Source of the DNA: JAAUTS01 sp034440395 | Lineage (GTDB): Bacteria > Verrucomicrobiota > Verrucomicrobiia > Methylacidiphilales > JAAUTS01 | NCBI GenBank assembly: GCA_034440395.1 | Contig: JAWXBW010000055.1 | Coordinates: forward strand, 1-27,145 | Direction of reading: 5' to 3' | DNA: 27,145 bases | Shown: in pieces, positions 7,621-15,715 of the stretch | Layout of the letters: each line of letters begins with the position of its first letter | Numbering within the stretch: the stretch's first letter is position 1 | Program-made: the position numbers and the translations under genes | The notes under the pieces: generated by a model | The model's input: the letters and a program-made list of their open reading frames with translations, nothing else | The model's database searches: none | What the model was told of the DNA's origin: nothing

Positions 7621-7860
7621 ATGGGATCCACGATCAAAAAAAACCAACGTCGCCGCCGTCGCTCTGGCCGCATCACCAATCGTAAACGCATCGATGTCAG
7701 CACCGATGCACTCGATTATAAAAACCCCGAATTGCTTAAAAAATTCGTCACGGAAAAGGGTAAGATCCTCCCCCGTCGTATTACAGGCATGACGACTAAG
7801 CTTCACCGCCAACTCACTCGCGAAATCAAACGCGCTCGCAACCTTTTACTCGTTAAATAA
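7621..7860 (+). CDS. rpsR: 30S ribosomal protein bS18
   Basis: The 79-aa small-subunit protein lies next to bS6 in the ribosome platform. The family core is clear: DYKNPELLKKFVTEKGKILPRRITG, followed by the basic helix RQLTREIKRARNLLLV. A basic arginine run (QRRRRRSGR) occupies the N-terminus. There is no cysteine, so it is the zinc-independent form. It is not beside rpsF, ssb or rplI as in many genomes. Instead it sits between the dksA-like gene (3-base gap) and rpmB (2-base gap), which implies tight co-translation. Confidence 0.96.
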   Translation: MGSTIKKNQRRRRRSGRITNRKRIDVSTDALDYKNPELLKKFVTEKGKILPRRITGMTTKLHRQLTREIKRARNLLLVK

Positions 7861-7862
7861 TT

Positions 7863-8126
7863 ATGTCACGTCGTTGCATCATCACAGATAAAAAGCCCGT
7901 TCGCGGACACACCATCAATCGTAGCGGTAAAGCCAAGAAAAAGGGCGGTATCGGTACTCACGTCACGAGCAACACTCCTAGAGAGTTTGTTCCTAACCTA
8001 CGTGCCAAACGTCTTTGGGTTCCTGAATTGAAGAAATTCGTTACCCTCAAACTTTCTGCTCGTGCTTTAAAGACCATGGACAAAAATGGTGTTTACGCTA
8101 CGATGAAGACTGCTGGTCTGGTCTAA
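7863..8126 (+). CDS. rpmB: 50S ribosomal protein bL28
   Basis: The 87-aa large-subunit protein starts MSRRCIITDKKPVRGH and has the diagnostic RLWVPELKKFVTLKLSARALKTMDKNGV region. A Gly/Thr-rich insert (about 28-40) precedes the core. It has one Cys (C5) only, so it lacks the paired CxxC motifs of zinc-binding L28. The start lies 2 bases after the rpsR stop. Separate rpmB and rpmG are usual in PVC genomes. Confidence 0.96.
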   Translation: MSRRCIITDKKPVRGHTINRSGKAKKKGGIGTHVTSNTPREFVPNLRAKRLWVPELKKFVTLKLSARALKTMDKNGVYATMKTAGLV

Positions 8127-8227
8127 GTAAAAGTAGGTTTTAAAGTCCTTACGCTGCTTCATTGAGTAAGGTCAGACAAATCTACCTAGGCGGATTCCCT
8201 CAAAGAATCAGCTTGGTCAACATTCCC

Positions 8228-8233
8228 AAGGAG
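8228..8233 (+). promoter_or_regulatory. Strong ribosome binding site for the 66-aa gene
   Basis: AAGGAG ends 7 bases before ATG 8241. It is the best Shine-Dalgarno match in the window, whereas most neighbours lack one. It fixes the start and suggests strong independent translation. Confidence 0.85.
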
Positions 8234-8240
8234 AATCACT

Positions 8241-8441
8241 ATGGCTTTTAGCGTTGTTAGTAAAAAAAGCGGAAAAACCTATTTCCTTCATAATAGGCAC
8301 CAAGAACTAAAGGGCGGAGCTACGGTCACTTTATATTATTTTGCTGGAGCAGTGGGACCTACCGTCCTAGAAGCTCTTCCTCAAGGTTATATTGTTTCTG
8401 AAAATACCCGCACTGGGCTGCCCTTACTTAAGAAGGGTTAA
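8241..8441 (+). CDS. Conserved 66-aa orphan protein (function unknown)
   Basis: The short cytosolic protein begins MAFSVVSKKSGKTYFLH and ends ENTRTGLPLLKKG. The GKTYFLHNR and YIVSENTRTGLPLLKK segments recall small uncharacterised bacterial proteins I have seen in several phyla, but I cannot name a Pfam family with certainty. The predicted fold is mostly beta. There are no cysteines and no membrane segment. The 115-base leader after rpmB, the strong AAGGAG site and the terminator immediately downstream suggest an abundant, individually expressed product. The basic C-terminus could bind RNA or ribosomes, but that is a guess. Confidence 0.85.
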   Translation: MAFSVVSKKSGKTYFLHNRHQELKGGATVTLYYFAGAVGPTVLEALPQGYIVSENTRTGLPLLKKG

Positions 8442-8457
8442 AACCACCCTTCTCATC

Positions 8458-8493
8458 AAGCGCATTTTGCCTAATCGCAAAATGCGCTTTTTT
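8458..8493 (+). terminator. Rho-independent terminator
   Basis: A 13-bp perfect stem (arms 8458-8470 and 8477-8489; core GCGCATTTTGC) has a 6-base loop and then runs into T6 (8488-8493). A separate 7-bp hairpin (AGAAGGG / CCCTTCT, 8431-8453) overlaps the stop codon just upstream. This ends the 66-aa gene and probably the ribosomal-protein unit. Confidence 0.93.
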
Positions 8494-8623
8494 GCTTTAG
8501 GTTTAAAGACAGACACCGTTGGATAATTGCCTCTTAGTACTCACGCTAAAACCCTTAATGATCTAACGCGTTCCTATTCACTTGACGATCTATATCCCGT
8601 TCTGAGAGGCTTCAATTTCCATT

Positions 8624-9940
8624 ATGAGCAATACCTACTTTCCTGAAATACCCAAAATCCAATACGAAGGATCTACATCCAAAAACCCCCTCTCCTTCAA
8701 GCACTACAACCCTTCCGAAATAGTCGAAGGCAAAACAATGAAGGATCAACTGCGCTTTGCTGTTTCCTACTGGCACACATTTCGCGGAACAGGCTCTGAC
8801 CCTTTCGGTATGGGCACGGCTATCCGCCCTTGGGACGATGGCAGCTCATCCATCGCTAATGCTCAAAAACGGGTTCATGTGGCCTTTGAGTTTATGGAAA
8901 AACTCGGAGCACCCTTTTATTGCTTCCATGACCGTGATGTAGCTCCAGAAGGAGCAACGCTAATCGAATCCAATAAGAATCTAGACGAAGTCGCAAAGGT
9001 GCTCAAAGAAGAACAAGCTCGCACCGGAATCAAACTTCTCTGGGGCACAGCATGTCTCTTCATTCATCCCCGCTATTGCCACGGCGCCGCAACTAGTTGT
9101 AGTGCTGATGTCTTCGCCTACGCTGGGGCTCAAGTCAAAAAGGCTCTGGAAGTGACTCACGGTCTCCAAGGTGCCGGTTATGTTTTCTGGGGTGGCCGTG
9201 AAGGTTACAGCACACTGCTTAACACCAATCTTAAACGCGAAGTGGATCACTTGGCCAAACTTCTACACTTAGCGGTGGATCATAAAAAGAAAATCGGCTT
9301 TACAGGGCCCTTCTATATTGAACCTAAACCCAAGGAACCCACCCGCCACCAATACGACTCTGATGCCGCAGCGTGTCTAAACTTCCTCAGGGAATACGGC
9401 TTACTTGAACACTTTAAGCTCAACCTCGAAACTAATCACGCCACCCTTGCTGGCCATACCATGCAGCACGAGATGGAAGTAGCTGCCGCCGCAGGTGCTC
9501 TGGGCTCAATTGATGCGAATACGGGCGACGAACTTATCGGTTGGGACACGGATCAATTCCCCACCAATATCTACCTGACAAGCCAAATCATGTATTCCCT
9601 TCTAAAAGCGGGCGGCTTCAGCACGGGAGGCTTAAACTTCGACGCCAAAGTGCGTCGTGAAAGCTTTGAGCCCATCGACCTTTTCCACGCCCACATCGGC
9701 GGTATGGACGCCTTTGCCCGTGGTCTAAAAATTGCCGCTGCCATCCGTGCTGATGGCCGCTTAGATCAGTTCGTTAAAGACCGCTACAGCTCGTGGGACA
9801 GCGGGATCGGAGCCGATATCGAACAAGGTAAGGTCAGCCTAACCGACCTCGAAGCTTATACCCTTAAAAAAGGTGAGCCGACAGCCAACGGTAGCGGTCG
9901 TCAGGAGATGTTAGAAAATCTCATCAACGAATTTATCTAA
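8624..9940 (+). CDS. xylA: Xylose isomerase (group II)
   Basis: The 438-aa TIM-barrel enzyme interconverts D-xylose and D-xylulose (and glucose and fructose), using two divalent metals. Active-site residues are present: His102 and Asp105 in YCFHDRDVAPEG, the FWGGREGY loop (188-195), Glu233 and Lys235 in IEPKPKEPT, Glu269, His272, Asp297, Asp308 and Asp310. The length and N-terminal extension fit group II (about 440 aa). The usual NPDxxVFAYA loop is changed to SCSADVFAYA here, near the metal-loop surface. No xylulokinase or xylose transporter is next to it, so in this genome it may be regulated on its own. A hairpin with a T run follows. Confidence 0.96.
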   Translation: MSNTYFPEIPKIQYEGSTSKNPLSFKHYNPSEIVEGKTMKDQLRFAVSYWHTFRGTGSDPFGMGTAIRPWDDGSSSIANAQKRVHVAFEFMEKLGAPFYCFHDRDVAPEGATLIESNKNLDEVAKVLKEEQARTGIKLLWGTACLFIHPRYCHGAATSCSADVFAYAGAQVKKALEVTHGLQGAGYVFWGGREGYSTLLNTNLKREVDHLAKLLHLAVDHKKKIGFTGPFYIEPKPKEPTRHQYDSDAAACLNFLREYGLLEHFKLNLETNHATLAGHTMQHEMEVAAAAGALGSIDANTGDELIGWDTDQFPTNIYLTSQIMYSLLKAGGFSTGGLNFDAKVRRESFEPIDLFHAHIGGMDAFARGLKIAAAIRADGRLDQFVKDRYSSWDSGIGADIEQGKVSLTDLEAYTLKKGEPTANGSGRQEMLENLINEFI

Positions 9941-9961
9941 CACAATGTCCACAGCGACTAC

Positions 9962-9993
9962 AAAAAGCGACTCTGACAAGAAGTCGATTTTTT
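9962..9993 (+). terminator. Terminator after xylA
   Basis: A5 plus CGACT (9968-9972) pairs across a 9-base loop with AGTCG (9982-9986) and T6 (9988-9993), with one G/A mismatch in the stem. The stem is short, but the A/T flanks extend it in both directions. Confidence 0.6.
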
Positions 9994-10052
9994 ACGTTTC
10001 TCTTTCCCTAGCAATTGGTTAGGATCAGGGCTTAAATTTAGGAACTTACCTC

Positions 10053-10352
10053 ATGCGCTACAGATCAATAATCTTTCTAAGCCTGATAGGAACGCACCTC
10101 ATTTTAGCAGCGTTAGCAGCTTTCGCTAAAGTTGAACGGTTGGCACCTCTGTTGACTTACACGATTTATTATCCACTCGATTTCATCAAAGAGGTCGGCC
10201 TACCTGTTTACAAAACTACGCCCTTAGGCGGATTTGCTACTCCGTCTTCTTTTGGCTGGCTCATGGTGGTGGCTACGTGGTTTTTAGTGTGGGTTCTAAT
10301 TACCTGGCTTCTCGGGCTAGCAATCAGCGCATGGAGACGTAGTAGATGGTAG
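10053..10352 (+). CDS. Small two-helix membrane protein (hypothetical)
   Basis: The 99-aa protein has an N-terminal hydrophobic segment (about 4-25, IIFLSLIGTHLILAALAAF) and a second one (about 66-91, FGWLMVVATWFLVWVLITWLL), with a 40-residue, probably periplasmic loop between them. It ends with a basic cap (RRSRW). I recognise no family. It is a stand-alone gene, with terminators on both sides (9962-9993 and 10383-10406) and a modest AGGA about 9 bases before the ATG. No function can be assigned. Confidence 0.75.
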   Translation: MRYRSIIFLSLIGTHLILAALAAFAKVERLAPLLTYTIYYPLDFIKEVGLPVYKTTPLGGFATPSSFGWLMVVATWFLVWVLITWLLGLAISAWRRSRW

Positions 10353-10382
10353 GTGGATGCTTAGAATAAACACTTATGGGGC

Positions 10383-10406
10383 GTTAATGAGCATTAACTT
10401 TTTTTT
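10383..10406 (+). terminator. Terminator after the small membrane gene
   Basis: The GTTAAT / ATTAAC stem with GAGC tetraloop (10383-10398) is followed directly by T8. The stem is weak, but the T tract is long. Confidence 0.7.
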
Positions 10407-10410
10407 GCCG

Positions 10411-10438
10411 TTGACGCTTGCGCCGCCCCTTCTAGGAT
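10411..10438 (+). promoter_or_regulatory. Sigma-70-type promoter for gap
   Basis: TTGACG (10411-10416) and TAGGAT (10433-10438) are spaced by 16 bases. They lie just after the terminator and about 85 bases before the gap start. GGAG at 10516-10519 precedes the ATG and serves as its ribosome binding site. Confidence 0.5.
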
Positions 10439-10523
10439 CGGCTCTTCTTGTTTATTTCTTGAGCCTAACTCCTGAAGCTAGACCAGAAACTTAAAGCAAC
10501 ATTAACCTATCACTCGGAGTATT

Positions 10524-11567
10524 ATGATTAAAGTCGGTATTAACGGTTTTGGAAGAATTGGACGCCTCGTTTTCCGCGCTATTTGCGCTCAAGGCTTACT
10601 CGGTAAAGAAATCGAAGTCGTAGCGGTCAACGACTTGGTTCCGGCAGATAACCTAGCCTATCTCGTTAAATACGACTCCACTCAAGGCCGCTTTGATGGT
10701 ACGGTGACCAGCGAAAAGTCTTCTCCCGATTTAGCAGAAGACGACACACTCGTTGTTAATGGATACAAAATCAAGTGTCTCGCCGTTAAAGAAGGTCCTA
10801 CCGCTTTACCATGGAAAGAACTCGGCGTGGATTACGTGATCGAATCCACCGGTCTCTTTACGGATGCAGATAAGGCTCGAGGCCACATTACGGCTGGCTG
10901 TAAAAAAGTCATCATCTCCGCCCCTGCTAAAGGTGAAGACATCACTATCGTCATGGGCGTTAATAACCAAAAGTATGACGGAGCAAAACATCACATTATT
11001 TCCAATGCTAGTTGCACCACAAACTGCTTAGCTCCCATTGTCCACGTTCTTTTAAAAGAAGGTTTCGGAATCGAAGAAGGTCTCATGACTACCGTCCACA
11101 GCTACACGGCTACTCAAAAAACCGTTGACGGCCCTTCTAAGAAAGATTGGAAAGGTGGCCGTAGTGCCGCAATCAATATCATCCCTTCCACCACAGGTGC
11201 TGCTCGCGCCGTGGGTCTAGCCATTCCTGAAGTTGCAGGGAAGCTCACCGGCATGTCCTTCCGTGTTCCCACACCCACGGTCAGTGTGGTTGATTTAACC
11301 GTCAAGACCACGAAGGAAACAAGTTATAAAGAAATTTCTGCTGCAATGAAAAAAGCTAGCGAAACCTACCTAAAAGGAATCCTCGCCTACACCACAGACG
11401 ACGTTTGCTCGAGTGACTTTATCCACGACTCCCACTCTAGTATCTTCGACGCCAGCTCGGGCATCGAACTAAACAGCCGTTTCTTCAAGCTCATCAGCTG
11501 GTATGATAACGAGTGGGGCTATTCCAATCGTTGCGTGGATCTTCTCAAGCAGATTGCTAAAAGCTAA
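10524..11567 (+). CDS. gap: Glyceraldehyde-3-phosphate dehydrogenase, type I
   Basis: The 347-aa cytosolic enzyme oxidises glyceraldehyde 3-phosphate to 1,3-bisphosphoglycerate with NAD. The Rossmann motif INGFGRIGR (6-14) opens the protein. Asn36-Asp37 at the cofactor site favours NAD over NADP. The catalytic Cys164 sits in SNASCTTNCLAP and the base His192 in TTVHSYTATQ. The C-terminal SWYDNEWGYSNR signature is intact. It has its own promoter and a 100-base gap to pgk that holds a 12-bp hairpin. pgk and tpiA follow on the same strand. Confidence 0.97.
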   Translation: MIKVGINGFGRIGRLVFRAICAQGLLGKEIEVVAVNDLVPADNLAYLVKYDSTQGRFDGTVTSEKSSPDLAEDDTLVVNGYKIKCLAVKEGPTALPWKELGVDYVIESTGLFTDADKARGHITAGCKKVIISAPAKGEDITIVMGVNNQKYDGAKHHIISNASCTTNCLAPIVHVLLKEGFGIEEGLMTTVHSYTATQKTVDGPSKKDWKGGRSAAINIIPSTTGAARAVGLAIPEVAGKLTGMSFRVPTPTVSVVDLTVKTTKETSYKEISAAMKKASETYLKGILAYTTDDVCSSDFIHDSHSSIFDASSGIELNSRFFKLISWYDNEWGYSNRCVDLLKQIAKS

Positions 11568-11597
11568 TAAAATCTAACTAAAAGCCGTTTCTGAGGC

Positions 11598-11631
11598 TAA
11601 GGCGCAAGTACTCTAAAAAACTTGCGCCTTA
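11598..11631 (+). promoter_or_regulatory. Strong intergenic stem-loop between gap and pgk
   Basis: There is a perfect 12-bp stem (TAAGGCGCAAGT / ACTTGCGCCTTA) with a 10-base loop. No T run follows, so it is probably not an ordinary terminator. It may be an RNA processing or stability element that separates gap and pgk expression. Confidence 0.6.
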
Positions 11632-11667
11632 AACTCATTCCGACTTTGCGCTTAACGTCCTCTTCTT

Positions 11668-12912
11668 ATGGCTAAAAAATCGATCAAAGCAGTCGCCCTC
11701 AAAGGTAAACGCGTTCTAATTCGGGTAGACTTTAACGTTCCCCAAGATAAAAACACCGGAGCCATCACGAATCCTCAGCGCATCGTAGCGGCATTACCCA
11801 CCATCCAATACGCTTTAGAACAAGGTGCCTCCGTCATTCTCATGAGCCATTTAGGGCGTCCTGACGGAAAAGCCACTGCCAAGTTTTCGCTCAAACCTGT
11901 AGCCGACAAACTTCAAGAATTACTTAATAAACCTGTCACCTTCCTAAAAGATTGCGTCGGCCCTGAAGTCGAACAAGCCTGCGCTGCCGCTAAGCCTGGC
12001 GATGTCATTCTCCTAGAAAATCTCCGCTTCCATTTGGAAGAAGAAGGTAAAGTCAAAAATGAAGACGGCACCTCAACCAAAGCAGATCCAGCTGACGTTG
12101 CGGCCTTTCGCCAAAGCCTTACCAAGCTGGGTGACATCTATGTGAACGACGCTTTCGGAACCGCTCACCGTGCTCACTCCTCCGTTGTCGGAATCGACCT
12201 ACCAGAAAAAGTCGCTGGCTTCCTCATGCAAAAAGAATTAGACGCTTTTGCCGCTGTCCTAGAAAATCCTAAGCGCCCCTTACTCGCCATTCTCGGAGGA
12301 GCTAAAATAGCCGACAAAATTCCCTTGATCAAAAACCTGCTCGATAATGCTAATGAGGTCATCATCGGCGGAGGTATGGCTTATACCTTTAAGAAAGTGC
12401 TTCTCGGCATGGAAATTGGTAAGAGCCTTTTCGATAGCGAGGGAGCTAAGATTGTCCAAGAACTCGTAGATAAAGCTAAGGCTCGCGGGGTGAAACTGAT
12501 CTTCCCTGTTGATTACATTTGTGCTGATAAATTCGACCCTAACGCCAACACCCAAGCTGCAGATGATAGCACGGGTATTCCAGCAGACTGGGAAGGCCTC
12601 GACGCAGGCCCGAAATCCATCGCCCTTTATTGTGAGTCCATCCTCAAAGCCAAAACCATTATTTGGAACGGGCCTGCAGGTGTCTTTGAATTCGAAAAAT
12701 TCGCTGGAGCCACTAAGGCCATGGCAGAAGCCATCGCTCAAGCTACGGCTAATGGTGCCATCACCATCGTAGGCGGAGGAGATACCGCTACGGCGGCTAA
12801 AAAATTCGGCATTGCGGATAAAGTCACGCACTGCTCCACTGGTGGCGGAGCCTCTCTGGAATTGTTAGAGGGTAAATCTTTACCTGGTGTTGCCGCACTG
12901 AACGAAGCTTAG
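11668..12912 (+). CDS. pgk: Phosphoglycerate kinase
   Basis: The 414-aa two-domain cytosolic kinase makes ATP from 1,3-bisphosphoglycerate and ADP. Visible features are RVDFNVP (19-25), SHLGRPDG (60-67), the ENLRFH loop (117-122), the acidic insert (123-140), FGTAHRAHSS (163-172), the ADP-binding GGAKIADKIPLI (210-221), NGPAGVFE (334-341) and GGGDT (369-373), followed by STGGGASLELL. Its length is typical. It is 18 bases upstream of tpiA. No Shine-Dalgarno is obvious; a pyrimidine-rich tract precedes the ATG. Confidence 0.97.
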   Translation: MAKKSIKAVALKGKRVLIRVDFNVPQDKNTGAITNPQRIVAALPTIQYALEQGASVILMSHLGRPDGKATAKFSLKPVADKLQELLNKPVTFLKDCVGPEVEQACAAAKPGDVILLENLRFHLEEEGKVKNEDGTSTKADPADVAAFRQSLTKLGDIYVNDAFGTAHRAHSSVVGIDLPEKVAGFLMQKELDAFAAVLENPKRPLLAILGGAKIADKIPLIKNLLDNANEVIIGGGMAYTFKKVLLGMEIGKSLFDSEGAKIVQELVDKAKARGVKLIFPVDYICADKFDPNANTQAADDSTGIPADWEGLDAGPKSIALYCESILKAKTIIWNGPAGVFEFEKFAGATKAMAEAIAQATANGAITIVGGGDTATAAKKFGIADKVTHCSTGGGASLELLEGKSLPGVAALNEA

Positions 12913-12930
12913 AAATTTACTCGTAACCTT

Positions 12931-13704
12931 ATGATCACACGTCGCAAAATTATTGCTGGAAACTGGAAGATGAATAAAACAAGCCCCGAGGCTAGGATCC
13001 TCGTGGCTGAAATCTTAGAAAAATTAGGCAGGTTTGATGAAGCTGAGGTTGTAATCTGCCCCCCGTTCACATCTCTAGTAGCTTGCCAAGAAGCTCTCGG
13101 CAACCGCACCGAGATCGACCTCGGTGCCCAGAACATGCACCATGAAATCTCTGGTGCTTATACTGGAGAAATCTCCGCCGCCATGCTCAAGAGCCTCTTC
13201 GTCCGCTTCGTCATCCTCGGCCACTCCGAGCGTCGCCAATACTTTGGTGAAACAGATGCCGCCGTTAACAAAAAAGCTAAAGCCGCCTTCACCGCTCGAC
13301 TGCGTCCTATCATCTGTGTCGGAGAGACCCTCAAAGAGCGCGAAGCAGGAAAAATGTCCGCCGTGATAACCAAACAAGTCCAAGACTCCTGCGCCGGCTT
13401 CACGGAGGATGACTGGGCACTTACCGTTCTCGCTTACGAGCCCGTTTGGGCCATCGGCACAGGCAAGACCGCCTCACCCGACCAAGCGCAAGAAGTTCAT
13501 GCCCTTATTCGTGCTACCATCGAGAAAATGGCAGGTAAGGCCATCTCTGATAAACTACGCATCCAATACGGTGGCAGCGTTAAACCAGATAACGCTGAAC
13601 TCCTCCTTAATCAGCCTGATATAGACGGGGCACTCGTAGGTGGTGCCAGCCTTGATGCAGAGTCCTTTGTGGACATCATCAAAAACGCTTGTAAAAAAGA
13701 CTAA
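12931..13704 (+). CDS. tpiA: Triosephosphate isomerase
   Basis: The 257-aa TIM-barrel enzyme interconverts dihydroxyacetone phosphate and glyceraldehyde 3-phosphate. The catalytic residues are Lys13 (NWKMN), His98 (LGHSERR) and Glu170 (AYEPVWAIGTG, which also starts flexible loop 6). The phosphate-binding YGGSVKPDN and GALVGGASL motifs are present. Length and domain order are standard. It sits between pgk (18 bases) and secG (24 bases), so pgk-tpiA-secG is probably one transcript. Confidence 0.97.
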   Translation: MITRRKIIAGNWKMNKTSPEARILVAEILEKLGRFDEAEVVICPPFTSLVACQEALGNRTEIDLGAQNMHHEISGAYTGEISAAMLKSLFVRFVILGHSERRQYFGETDAAVNKKAKAAFTARLRPIICVGETLKEREAGKMSAVITKQVQDSCAGFTEDDWALTVLAYEPVWAIGTGKTASPDQAQEVHALIRATIEKMAGKAISDKLRIQYGGSVKPDNAELLLNQPDIDGALVGGASLDAESFVDIIKNACKKD

Positions 13705-13728
13705 TCCGCATAGGTTTCTTAACTTGTC

Positions 13729-14079
13729 ATGAACATTCTCATTTATATAGCTACTACCGTTTTCATTATTGGAAGCATCCTCCTTACGCTCGTTGTCTTA
13801 GTCCAAAAGCCGCGTTCTGAAGGTTTAGGTTCAGCTTTCGGTGGCGGTATGACCGAATCCCTCTTCGGAGCAGGCACCACGGACGCCTTAACGAAAGTGA
13901 CCATTTGGCTGGCTTGCATTTTCTTTATTTGTACTCTGGGTTTAGCCATGTTGTATGCGCACCGCGCACCAGCCAAAGCCTTTAGTGACGAATTAAAGAA
14001 AGCTCCCGTTGCCGTTGAACAAAGTGCTCCAGCCGCACCCGCTGCCCCTGCAGCTCCGGAACCGGCCAAGAAACCCTAA
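13729..14079 (+). CDS. secG: Preprotein translocase subunit SecG
   Basis: The 116-aa inner-membrane subunit assists SecYE. It shows two transmembrane helices (about 4-25 and 58-77) around the family motif VQKPRSEGLGSAFGGGM...LFGA. The C-terminal Ala/Pro-rich tail (AAPAAPAAPEPAKKP) is an extension seen in several PVC members. The tpiA-secG linkage is common in many bacteria. The stop codon is part of a small hairpin (CCCTA / TAGGG, 14074-14087) that also covers the ribosome binding site of the next gene. Confidence 0.95.
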   Translation: MNILIYIATTVFIIGSILLTLVVLVQKPRSEGLGSAFGGGMTESLFGAGTTDALTKVTIWLACIFFICTLGLAMLYAHRAPAKAFSDELKKAPVAVEQSAPAAPAAPAAPEPAKKP

Positions 14080-14096
14080 TTTTAGGGGTAACCGAT

Positions 14097-15698
14097 TTGG
14101 CTAACGTGTCGTCTCGCCTTGCGCCCGTTAGCCTAGCCGTCTTGCTTTTTCTAGCTGGCTGTAACTCTCGCTCTAGTGATGCCGACATCATCTTCGTTAA
14201 TGGCTCCGAGCCCCAAACCCTTGATCCCGCTAGAATCAGTGGTCAATTAGAAGGTCGCCTTGCCTCCAGTCTTTTTGAAGGGCTCACACGCCGTAATGCT
14301 CAAGGACAAGTCGTTCCTGGTGTGGCCGAATCTTGGGAAATCTCCGCCGATGGCAAAAGTTACACCTTTCATCTCCGCCAGAATGCGCAGTGGAATAATG
14401 GATCACCCGTCACCGCCGAAGATTTTTTCCGCTCGTGGAAGCGTGTGCTTGAACCAGAAACGGCTTCTGTTTATGCTGAAATTCTTTTTTTCATCGAAAA
14501 TGCCGAAGCCTATCAGACAGGTAAACTTAAAGATTTTTCGCAAGTTGGAATTAAAGTTCTCGACTCAAAAACCCTTTACGTAAAACTCAAATCTCCTACC
14601 CCCTTCTTCCCGGAAGTCGTAGCTTTCGTTACTTACTTGCCTGTCCCCATGAATCTTGTTGATCGCTATGGAGACTCATGGATCAAACCTAAAAACATCG
14701 TCACTAATGGAGCGTACCAACTACTTGACTGGAAGATAAATGATCGGGTCATGCTCTTGCGTAACGAAAAGTACTGGGATCGAGACCGCGTCCAGCTCAA
14801 ACGTGTCGATGCCCTAGCAACCTCTCAAGGCACCACTGCCGTGAATCTCTACCTCACGGGCCAAGCCGATGTTCTCTTAGACAAAGGATTGATCCCCCCG
14901 CAAATTCTCAGCGAACTTAAACAACGCCCAGACTTCCATACCTTCACGTTTTTAGGAACGTACTTCTACCGTTTCAACACCACTCGCCCACCTCTGAATA
15001 ATCCGCTTGTGCGTAAAGCTCTCTCCGCCGCTATCGATCGACGTGTTATTGTTGAAAAATGCACACGTGGCGGTGAGCCTATCGCTACCTCGATCACCCC
15101 TCCAGGTATCCCAGGTTATACCCAAGCGAGCGGTATTACTTACAACCCTACACAAGCCCGCCGCTGGCTGGCTGAAGCCGGCTACCCTGACGGCAAAGGC
15201 TTCCCCCCCATCTCTATTCTTTATAATTCCTCTCAAGCCCACGCCTCCATTGCCGTAGAGGTCCAAGCCATGTGGAAACGTGAATTAGGAATTAGTATCG
15301 AACTCCGCGCTCAAGAATGGGCCACTTATCTGAAGGCCTTGGATAATCTCGACTATGACGTTGCTCGCTCCAGCTGGGTCGGCGATTATCTTGATCCTAA
15401 CACCTTTTTAGATCTCTTCTTAACCAATCGCGGAAATAACCGAACCGGCTGGAGTAACCCTCATTACGACCAACTTATGAACTCCGCTAACCTCGAATCT
15501 GATGTAGCCAAGCGCATGAACTTAATGAATCAGGCTGAACATGTCCTCAATGCTGAGGCTCCCATTGCACCGCTCTATTTCTACATCGGTATGTTATGTT
15601 TTGATGCGACGAAGATAGGCGGAATCGAAGGTAATCTGCCAGACGAACACCCAATTCGTGACTGGTACTTAAAAACTAAACAACCAGCGCAACCCTAA
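14097..15698 (+). CDS. Oligopeptide-type ABC substrate-binding lipoprotein (SBP_bac_5)
   Basis: The 533-aa lipoprotein of the OppA/DppA family delivers peptides or nickel-type ligands to the membrane permeases. Lipobox LAGC gives Cys22 as the lipidated residue. The family region AESWEISADGKSYTFHLRQN (77-96), followed by the W-N-N-G-S turn, is diagnostic. The start is TTG at 14097: AGGGG (14084-14088) lies 8 bases upstream, whereas the in-frame GTG nine bases later would be too far. The Shine-Dalgarno is in the hairpin CCCTA/TAGGG, so folding could limit translation. It lies 17 bases after secG and is followed by two permease genes but no ATPase gene. Confidence 0.9.
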   Translation: MANVSSRLAPVSLAVLLFLAGCNSRSSDADIIFVNGSEPQTLDPARISGQLEGRLASSLFEGLTRRNAQGQVVPGVAESWEISADGKSYTFHLRQNAQWNNGSPVTAEDFFRSWKRVLEPETASVYAEILFFIENAEAYQTGKLKDFSQVGIKVLDSKTLYVKLKSPTPFFPEVVAFVTYLPVPMNLVDRYGDSWIKPKNIVTNGAYQLLDWKINDRVMLLRNEKYWDRDRVQLKRVDALATSQGTTAVNLYLTGQADVLLDKGLIPPQILSELKQRPDFHTFTFLGTYFYRFNTTRPPLNNPLVRKALSAAIDRRVIVEKCTRGGEPIATSITPPGIPGYTQASGITYNPTQARRWLAEAGYPDGKGFPPISILYNSSQAHASIAVEVQAMWKRELGISIELRAQEWATYLKALDNLDYDVARSSWVGDYLDPNTFLDLFLTNRGNNRTGWSNPHYDQLMNSANLESDVAKRMNLMNQAEHVLNAEAPIAPLYFYIGMLCFDATKIGGIEGNLPDEHPIRDWYLKTKQPAQP

Positions 15699-15715
15699 AC
15701 GTAAGCCGTTCTTTT

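Noticed and set aside
7390..7812. Minus-strand frames opposite dksA-like and rpsR
   Set aside because: They are shadows of conserved genes: Phe/Leu-rich products from complementing Lys/Glu codons.
8582..8604. TTGACG upstream of xylA as a promoter
   Set aside because: No acceptable -10 hexamer at 16-18 bases.
11598..11631. Rho-independent terminator after gap
   Set aside because: There is no T run on either strand; annotated as an RNA stem-loop instead.
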